From Austwickia sp. (GTDB lineage: Bacteria > Actinomycetota > Actinomycetes > Actinomycetales > Dermatophilaceae), in NCBI GenBank assembly GCA_016711265.1, contig JADJTI010000005.1, forward strand, positions 434,001 through 498,000: a DNA stretch of 64,000 nt, given 5' to 3'. Below, one piece after another: positions 59,168-64,000 of the stretch. The notes beneath the pieces were generated by a model that was given only the letters and a program-made list of their open reading frames with translations, had not been told where the DNA came from and did no database searches. Both the position numbers and the translations under genes were made by a program. Numbering within the stretch: the first letter of the stretch is position 1; every line of letters starts with the position of its first letter.

Positions 59168-60301
59168 TCAGCGTGGCCAGCTCAATCCTGGGAACGCAAG
59201 CGCCGGGGCCTGCCACCGCTGTCGGCTCAGCTCGGCCTCCACCAACCACCCCAGCAGGGCGGAGGCGTCACTGCCGCCCACCGCGCTGTGAGGGTGCTCA
59301 CCTGCACTGGAGGTCCGGCTGGCGGTGCCGGTGCCGGTGCCGGTGACCGGGGCGGGGGCGGGGGCGGCGGGGGCGGCCGGAACGAGGGCCGCCATCACGG
59401 CCTGGGCCCACCCCGACCAGACGTGCCGGGCAAGCCGGGCGACGTCGCCTGCGGTGGCCACGGCGAACGGCAGCCGGTAGCCCAAGACCGGCGCCCGAGC
59501 CAACCCGGCCGACTGGGCGGCGACCTGCACCCGCAGCGCGTGCTCGCTGAGTGCGTCCACCCCGGATCGGGCCAGGTGAGCCTGGGAATCCGCGGCCCGC
59601 GCCGCGATGACCTGCGCGCCGTATCGGGCGGCCGCGGCGGCGTCGACCAACCGCGCGGCCAGTGTGCCCGAGGGCGTCCAGCCGGCGGCGGGCAACAACG
59701 GATGACCATCCGGAGCCAGGAGTACCTCGGGACCCTTGCCCGGGGGTGGCGGCACGGGTGCGGCGTCGGCGTACGGGGTCAGCGCCATCCAGGCGCTCGC
59801 GCGCTGCGCAATCAGGGCCGCCACCAGGGCGCGGTCGCTGGGCGGTACGTCGGCCACGGCCAGTCGTGCGGCCATGCCGATGCCGCGGGCCTGCGCGGCC
59901 CGCAGTGCCAGGACCCCGCCGGAGCCACCCGGCGTCGCGGGATTCTCCGGCTTCCCGGGGTTGGTGGTCTGGCTCACCGACGCCAGGGGGGCGCCCACCT
60001 CCGCGAGCCGCTGCTCCAGCACTCGCGCCTGGTCGGCGTGGATGGCTCGGAGCGCGAGGACTTGGTTCCGCGCCGGCCCCGGGGCCGCGGTGGTGACGGC
60101 GGCCGCCGTGGCGGCCGCCGTCACCACCGTCCACTGTTCGCGTAGCGCCGGGATGGCCGGGTGCGGTTCCACGGGCGGGATCAGCGGGATCGGTGGAGCA
60201 TCGCGCTCCAGGCGCAACCCGCACCCGGAGCCGCCGAGCACCATCAACCCCGCCAGCGCCCCCCAGCGCAGCGCGGACCGGCGGCTCGGTGGCGTGTGCA
60301 C
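59168..60301 (-). CDS. DUF4439 ferritin-like lipoprotein
   Basis: Protein of 377 aa from GTG 60301. A basic start and signal segment end in a lipobox (GLMVLGGSGC). A helical region follows (VLALRAIHADQARVLEQRLAEVGAP), then a C-terminal ferritin-like four-helix domain (about residues 225-370) of the actinobacterial DUF4439 family. Most metal-ligand positions of true ferritins are not obvious, so metal binding is uncertain. The divergent placement next to rimP is common for this family. A Thr/Gly/Pro-rich linker (PAPVTGTGTGTA) lies inside the C-terminal part. Confidence 0.78.
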   Translation of the reverse strand: MHTPPSRRSALRWGALAGLMVLGGSGCGLRLERDAPPIPLIPPVEPHPAIPALREQWTVVTAAATAAAVTTAAPGPARNQVLALRAIHADQARVLEQRLAEVGAPLASVSQTTNPGKPENPATPGGSGGVLALRAAQARGIGMAARLAVADVPPSDRALVAALIAQRASAWMALTPYADAAPVPPPPGKGPEVLLAPDGHPLLPAAGWTPSGTLAARLVDAAAAARYGAQVIAARAADSQAHLARSGVDALSEHALRVQVAAQSAGLARAPVLGYRLPFAVATAGDVARLARHVWSGWAQAVMAALVPAAPAAPAPAPVTGTGTGTASRTSSAGEHPHSAVGGSDASALLGWLVEAELSRQRWQAPALAFPGLSWPR

Positions 60302-60377
60302 CCGGCGATCATGACACGCACCCGGATGGCAGCTTCGGGGCCGGCGGGGCGCCACCCCGAGAGCTGGAAACCGACCT

Positions 60378-60485
60378 CCGTTGCTGGGGCCCGCGGCCGT
60401 TGCTGGGGCCCGCGGCCGTTGCTGGAACCCACGTCCCGCTGCGGGACCCCACGTCCCGCTGCGGGACCCACGAAGCTTCGTGGGT
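60378..60485. repeat. Cluster of 19-bp and 20-bp repeats ending in a perfect palindrome
   Basis: Two copies of CCGTTGCTGGGGCCCGCGG (60378-60415) and a partial third are followed by two copies of CCCACGTCCCGCTGCGGGAC (60428-60467), each containing its own hairpin. ACCCACGAAGCTTCGTGGGT (60466-60485), a perfect 20-bp palindrome, ends the cluster. All lie in the 568-bp gap 60302-60869 between divergent genes. Confidence 0.85.
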
Positions 60486-60660
60486 TTGAGCGAAGAACGT
60501 GTGTCCCGGCGAGGAACGTGGGTCCAGGGCCTCACCGTGGGACGACCTCGCCCGGGGTCTGGCGTGGCGATGGACCCTCGCCTGGGCGGCGGGCCCTCAT
60601 CTGTGAGGTGGCCGCTACCGTGGTGGGCTGCGACCGCGACCAGAGCGGCGCCAGAGCGCC

Positions 60661-60779
60661 GGACCGGCACTACCACCGGACCGGCACCACCACCGGACCG
60701 GCACCACCACCGGACCAGCACCACCACCGGACCAGCACCACCACCGGACCAGCACCACCACCGGACCGGCGCAATCGCC
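60661..60779. repeat. 17-bp tandem repeat upstream of rimP
   Basis: Six copies of GGACC(G/A)GCACCACCACC (60661-60762; the first has one change) and a degenerate seventh. It ends 90 bases before the rimP ATG. Between this and the upstream repeat cluster (60486-60660) nothing recognisable is seen. Confidence 0.9.
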
Positions 60780-60869
60780 GGAACGCTGAGCCCATCGATG
60801 CCCCCACGCCCACGCCCCACGCCCGGCCGACGCCCGTACCACGGGACCGCCATCCACCTGGAGGACACC

Positions 60870-61553
60870 ATGACCCCCCGCCACGGTCCGCACGACCAGC
60901 ACAACCAGCACAACCAGTACCACCAGCACACGGATGCCGCGGCTCGCGTCGAGGTAATCGCGCAGGCCGCGGTCACGTCGTACGGGCTGGTGATCGACTC
61001 GGTGCTGGTCGTACCGGCCGGGTCCCGCCGGATCGTCCGGATCGCGGTGGACCCGGATCTGAGCTCCCTGGACCCGCAGGACTACAGCACTCCGGTGCCC
61101 CCGGTGGACCTGGACAGCGTCGCCGAGGCGTCCCGGGCGATCGACGCGGCGCTGGAGGAGGAGGCGACGGCCATTTTCGGTGACCGGCCCTACCTCTTGG
61201 AGATCGGCTCAGCGGGGGCCGAACGCCGGCTGAGCCTGCCGCGGCACTACCGGGCGAACGTGGGCCGGCTGGCCGAGTTCACCGTTACGGACGCTCCGGC
61301 GCTGGTTGGGCGGATCGTCGCGGCGACCCCGACGCAGGTCACGGTGCGGGTGGAGGAGACCACCGCCGGTCCGGGAGCACGCCTCAAGGGGCCCCGCGCG
61401 AGCGCGACGCCGGCGCAGGATCGGGTGCTCGCGCTGGCCGAGATCGAGCACGCCCGGGTCCGGGTGGAGTTCGGCAGGGCGTGGGACGAGCCCTTCGAGA
61501 CGCCAGAGGACGACGGGTCCGGTTCTCCGATCGCCGATTCCGGGGGAGAATGA
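60870..61553 (+). CDS. rimP: Ribosome maturation factor RimP
   Basis: Assists 30S assembly; 227 aa. The core (about residues 25-185) has VIDSVLVVPAGSRRIVRIAVD, SRAIDAALEE and YLLEIGSAGAERRLSLPRHYRANVG. The N-terminus carries an unusual extension rich in His, Gln and Asn (HGPHDQHNQHNQYHQH). The C-terminus adds about 40 acidic residues. GGAGG lies shortly before ATG 60870, supporting this start and hence the His-rich extension. It is followed by a short frame and nusA. Confidence 0.92.
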   Translation: MTPRHGPHDQHNQHNQYHQHTDAAARVEVIAQAAVTSYGLVIDSVLVVPAGSRRIVRIAVDPDLSSLDPQDYSTPVPPVDLDSVAEASRAIDAALEEEATAIFGDRPYLLEIGSAGAERRLSLPRHYRANVGRLAEFTVTDAPALVGRIVAATPTQVTVRVEETTAGPGARLKGPRASATPAQDRVLALAEIEHARVRVEFGRAWDEPFETPEDDGSGSPIADSGGE

Positions 61554-61684
61554 GCCAGGGGTACGACGTGGGGCCCGGGCCCGCAGCGACCGGCGACGGG
61601 ATGGCTGCAGCGCGCCGTGGTGTTGAATCGGGGAAAGACGTGCGCAGCTGTGTCGCTGGCGGCGTGGGGGGACTGGAGGACTGA
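61550..61684 (+). CDS. Possible 44-aa protein coupled to rimP and nusA
   Basis: The ATG at 61550 overlaps the rimP stop as ATGA, with GGGGGAG just before it. The stop at 61682-61684 overlaps the nusA ATG as TGATG. The 44-residue product ([17 protein letters not shown] at the start) has no recognised domain. Both overlaps are of the type used by real gene pairs in this window. It may instead be a translated spacer that carries ribosomes into nusA. Confidence 0.35.
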   Translation: MSQGYDVGPGPAATGDGMAAARRGVESGKDVRSCVAGGVGGLED

Positions 61685-62742
61685 TGGACATCGACCTTGC
61701 GGCGCTGCGCGCGTTGGAGCGGGAACGAGGGATACCGCTTGAGGTGATCATCCCTGCCATCGAGCAGGCGCTGCTGCTGGCTTACCACCGCACCGAGGGG
61801 GCGTACAAGCAGGCCCGGGTGGACCTGGATCGCAAGAGCGGGCATGTCATCGTGTGGGCTCGCGAGGACGCTCCCGTGCTCGAGGACGGGACCCGCGGGG
61901 AGCCCGGCCGCGAGTTCGACGACACCCCGGACGGCTTCGGCCGGGTGGCGGCCTCCACCGCCCGGCAGGTGATCCTGCAGCGGCTCCGCGATCTGGAGGA
62001 CGAGGCGCTCCTGGGGGATTTCAAGGGCCGTGAGGGCGACATCATCACCGGGGTGGTGCAGCAGAGCCGCGGCAAGAACGTGCTGGTGGATTTCGGCTCT
62101 GTTGAGGGCATGCTGCCGGCAGCCGAGCAGGTCCCGGGGGAGACCTATCGGCACGGGGAGCGACTGCGCTGCTACGTGGTGTCGGTCAAGCGCGGCCCCA
62201 GCGGTCCGCAGATCGGCCTCTCGCGCACCCACCCCAACCTGGTCCGGAAGCTGTTCGCGCTGGAGGTCCCCGAGATCGCCGACGGCACCGTGGAGATCGC
62301 CGCGCTAGCCCGGGAAGCCGGCCATCGGACCAAGATCGCCGTGATCACCCAGGCCGCCAACGTCAACGCCAAGGGCGCCTGCATCGGCCCGATGGGCGCC
62401 CGGGTCCGCGCCGTGATGACCGAACTGCGCGGCGAGAAAATCGACATCGTCGACTACTCGCCGGAGCCGGCCGCTTTCGTGGCCGCGGCGCTGTCGCCCG
62501 CACGGGTCTCCTCGGTGGAGATCGTGGACGCCGATGCCCGATCGGCCCGGGTCGTCGTGCCGGACTACCAGCTCTCCCTGGCCATCGGCAAGGAGGGACA
62601 GAACGCGCGGTTGGCGGCGAAGCTGACCGGGTGGCGCATCGACATCCGCCCGGACACCCCGCAGCCCGTCGCCCGCGGCGGCTCGCAGGCGCCGAGCCCC
62701 CGTGCCGATGGCCGTGGCCCCCACGCCGGCACCGAGGAGTGA
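61684..62742 (+). CDS. nusA: Transcription termination/antitermination factor NusA
   Basis: Binds RNA polymerase and nascent RNA; 352 aa, the short actinobacterial form without C-terminal acidic repeats. The N-terminal domain ([29 protein letters not shown]) is followed by S1 ([23 protein letters not shown]) and two KH domains ([28 protein letters not shown] and [23 protein letters not shown]). ATG 61684 overlaps the stop of the preceding short frame. It is followed by ylxR and infB as usual. Confidence 0.96.
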   Translation: MDIDLAALRALERERGIPLEVIIPAIEQALLLAYHRTEGAYKQARVDLDRKSGHVIVWAREDAPVLEDGTRGEPGREFDDTPDGFGRVAASTARQVILQRLRDLEDEALLGDFKGREGDIITGVVQQSRGKNVLVDFGSVEGMLPAAEQVPGETYRHGERLRCYVVSVKRGPSGPQIGLSRTHPNLVRKLFALEVPEIADGTVEIAALAREAGHRTKIAVITQAANVNAKGACIGPMGARVRAVMTELRGEKIDIVDYSPEPAAFVAAALSPARVSSVEIVDADARSARVVVPDYQLSLAIGKEGQNARLAAKLTGWRIDIRPDTPQPVARGGSQAPSPRADGRGPHAGTEE

Positions 62743-62792
62743 GGCGTTCGCCCGATGACCCGGGAAGCGCCGTAGGGATCGAGCACGCTAGG

Positions 62793-63170
62793 ATGAAGCC
62801 CTCCGATCGGCAGCGGTCGGGGTTCGCTGTGCCTGGGGATGGGTCCGTGGACGGGCCTGTGCCGGTACAGGAGCTCCCGGCGGCGGCGACCGAACCGATC
62901 CGCACCTGTGTGGGTTGTCGACGTCGCGCCGGCCGGGGAGACCTTCTACGTGTGGTGGCGGTTCTGGTGGACGGCGGGTACGTCGTCCGGCCCGATCCCC
63001 GACGGCAGCTGCCGGGCCGGGGGGCGTGGCTTCATCCAGATCCCGCCTGCCTCGAGCAAGCGCGACGACGACGCGCGTTCGGACGTGCCCTCCGGGTGGC
63101 CGATCGCCGTGATCTGAGCGCCGTGGACGCGATTGACGCGTTCGTCGAGGCGGGTATCCAGCAGCCGTAG
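62793..63170 (+). CDS. ylxR: YlxR (RNaseP-modulating/DUF448) protein
   Basis: Small basic protein of up to 125 aa. The YlxR motif [19 protein letters not shown] lies near residue 35, followed by [34 protein letters not shown]. The fold binds nucleic acid; relatives act as transcription or RNase P modulators. TAGGAT overlaps ATG 62793, so a later GTG (62829) may be the true start. It is located between nusA and infB as expected. Confidence 0.9.
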   Translation: MKPSDRQRSGFAVPGDGSVDGPVPVQELPAAATEPIRTCVGCRRRAGRGDLLRVVAVLVDGGYVVRPDPRRQLPGRGAWLHPDPACLEQARRRRAFGRALRVADRRDLSAVDAIDAFVEAGIQQP

Positions 63171-63370
63171 CGGGTCTCACAGGAGTCGCACGGGCCGACC
63201 GGGCCCGGGCACACCCCGCTGGACAACCAGCGGTTGACCGACCGAAAGCGGGTTTGACGCTGATGAGCACGCGATGAGTCCTCAGCAATGAGCAGCGCCC
63301 AGCCGAAACGACGGTCCGTACTGCGCACGCCCTGACGGGCGGGCGGCCCGGGCCGAGAACGAGGAGAGAA

Positions 63371-64000
63371 GTGGCAAAGGTCCGGGTCTACGAGCTCGCG
63401 AAGGAGCTCGGAGTCGAGAGCAAGGTCTTGCTCAACCACCTGAAGGAACAGGGCGAGTTCGTCCGATCGGCCAGCTCGACGATCGAACCTCCCGTGGTCC
63501 GCAAAATTCGTGAACAGTTCCCCGGGCAGCTCGCTGCGGGCAGCGTCAAGGGGGCTAAGGCGAGCACCGCCCCACCGCCCCCGGCTTCCGGTGGCGCAGC
63601 GGTCCCCGGCCCGCGTCCTGGACCGGCACCGTCCCCGGCTTCCGCGCGCCCGTCGGCCGCCCCCAAGGCTCCCGGTACCCCGGCACCGCCCGCGCCCTCG
63701 GCGCCTGCGGCGCGACCCGGTGGATCGCCGACCGAGGCGGCTCCTGCCGCCGCTCGTGAGGCCGCGCCGCCCGCGCCGCCCGCGCCGCCCGCCGACCCCG
63801 GATTCAGCTCGGCGCCGGCCGCCTCGGCGGCCCGCGACACCGGGCCGTCGGGCACGACGGCTGCGGCACCGACCCCCGCGGCCGGTGCCCCCGGTGCACC
63901 GGCCGGTCCGCGGCCCGCGGCGCCCGGTCCGCGACCGGCTCCCCAGGCCCCCGGAGGATCTCCCGGGCGCCCCGCCGGGGGTGCCGTCCCCGGTCCTCGT
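63371..64000 (+). CDS. infB: Translation initiation factor IF-2, N-terminal part
   Basis: The frame starts at GTG 63371 after GAGGAG and runs off the right edge (210 codons seen). The IF2_N domain is clear ([44 protein letters not shown]). It is followed by a long Pro/Ala/Gly-rich disordered region typical of actinobacterial IF-2. The GTPase domain lies beyond the window. The 200-bp gap before it (63171-63370) shows no recognisable element. Confidence 0.95.
   Translation, partial: MAKVRVYELAKELGVESKVLLNHLKEQGEFVRSASSTIEPPVVRKIREQFPGQLAAGSVKGAKASTAPPPPASGGAAVPGPRPGPAPSPASARPSAAPKAPGTPAPPAPSAPAARPGGSPTEAAPAAAREAAPPAPPAPPADPGFSSAPAASAARDTGPSGTTAAAPTPAAGAPGAPAGPRPAAPGPRPAPQAPGGSPGRPAGGAVPGPR

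Noticed and set aside
60302..60976. N-terminal extension of the DUF4439 gene through the repeat region
   Set aside because: The extra residues are translations of the 17-, 19- and 20-bp repeats. A signal peptide with lipobox follows GTG 60301.
1..64000. tRNA, rRNA, tmRNA or intact transposase genes
   Set aside because: No cloverleaf-like segment, rRNA text or DDE/serine transposase motif was found on reading. XerC is the only recombinase and is housekeeping.

Overview
The window is a 64-kb piece of an actinobacterial chromosome (Actinomycetota, most likely Micrococcales or a close relative). The evidence is very high G+C, many GTG starts, 4-nt start/stop overlaps, -10-like hexamers placed directly before start codons (leaderless mRNAs), and the conserved order xerC - M23 peptidase - rpsB - tsf - pyrH - frr - cdsA - rlmN ... 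dxr - rseP - ispG - GNAT - proS ... rimP - nusA - ylxR - infB. The genus cannot be fixed from the sequence alone. No tRNA, rRNA, CRISPR array, intact insertion sequence or prophage was found.

Layout. 1-3.2 kb: xerC, a DUF3152 protease-like protein, an Ltp-type lipoprotein and an M23 peptidase. 3.2-8.7 kb: an envelope-stress-like module (LuxR-type two-component system plus a DUF4097 protein, divergent from an MMPL transporter). 8.7-13.8 kb: an aminotransferase, a flippase-like protein carrying a degenerate kinase domain, and an AbiEi/DUF559-type protein. 14.1-19.7 kb: translation, nucleotide and lipid housekeeping operons. 19.9-28.2 kb: a LOG-family protein, a propionyl-CoA synthetase and a four-gene polyamine ABC transporter. 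28.3-36.6 kb: a semialdehyde dehydrogenase joined to the isoprenoid genes dxr and ispG around rseP, an ArsR/SRPBCC pair and a GNAT protein. 36.7-42.1 kb: a second DUF559-type gene in a repeat-rich setting, then proS, a TSUP transporter and a FAD oxidoreductase. 42.2-45.1 kb: a lipoprotein and an OmpR-type two-component system that share an upstream sequence motif. 45.5-53.5 kb: amylosucrase, a ferric reductase - FMN-binding - ApbE flavin electron-transfer cluster, an HPt protein and a hybrid histidine kinase. 53.5-60.3 kb: a GT87 transferase, thiol peroxidase, a decayed phosphotransferase, a Dyp peroxidase, a PCuAC copper chaperone, a His-rich membrane protein and a ferritin-like lipoprotein. 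60.9-64 kb: rimP, nusA, ylxR and the start of infB.

How the parts connect. Housekeeping genes form tightly coupled operons. The accessory islands between them are mostly envelope sensing, extracytoplasmic redox and copper chemistry, and small-molecule uptake. The polyamine transporter lies next to a succinate-semialdehyde-type dehydrogenase, which suggests a putrescine to GABA to succinate route. The ferric reductase, FMN-binding protein and ApbE form a flavinylation-dependent electron-transfer unit, but the FMN-binding frame is broken inside a short repeat.

The strongest unexplained signals are in the DNA between genes. They are a family of hairpin repeats placed at gene ends (12.6, 13.8 and 28.2 kb), a bipartite 35-bp motif on both sides of a DUF559 gene, several 9-, 17-, 18-, 19- and 20-bp tandem repeats, and a 44-codon reading frame that overlaps both rimP and nusA by start/stop codons.
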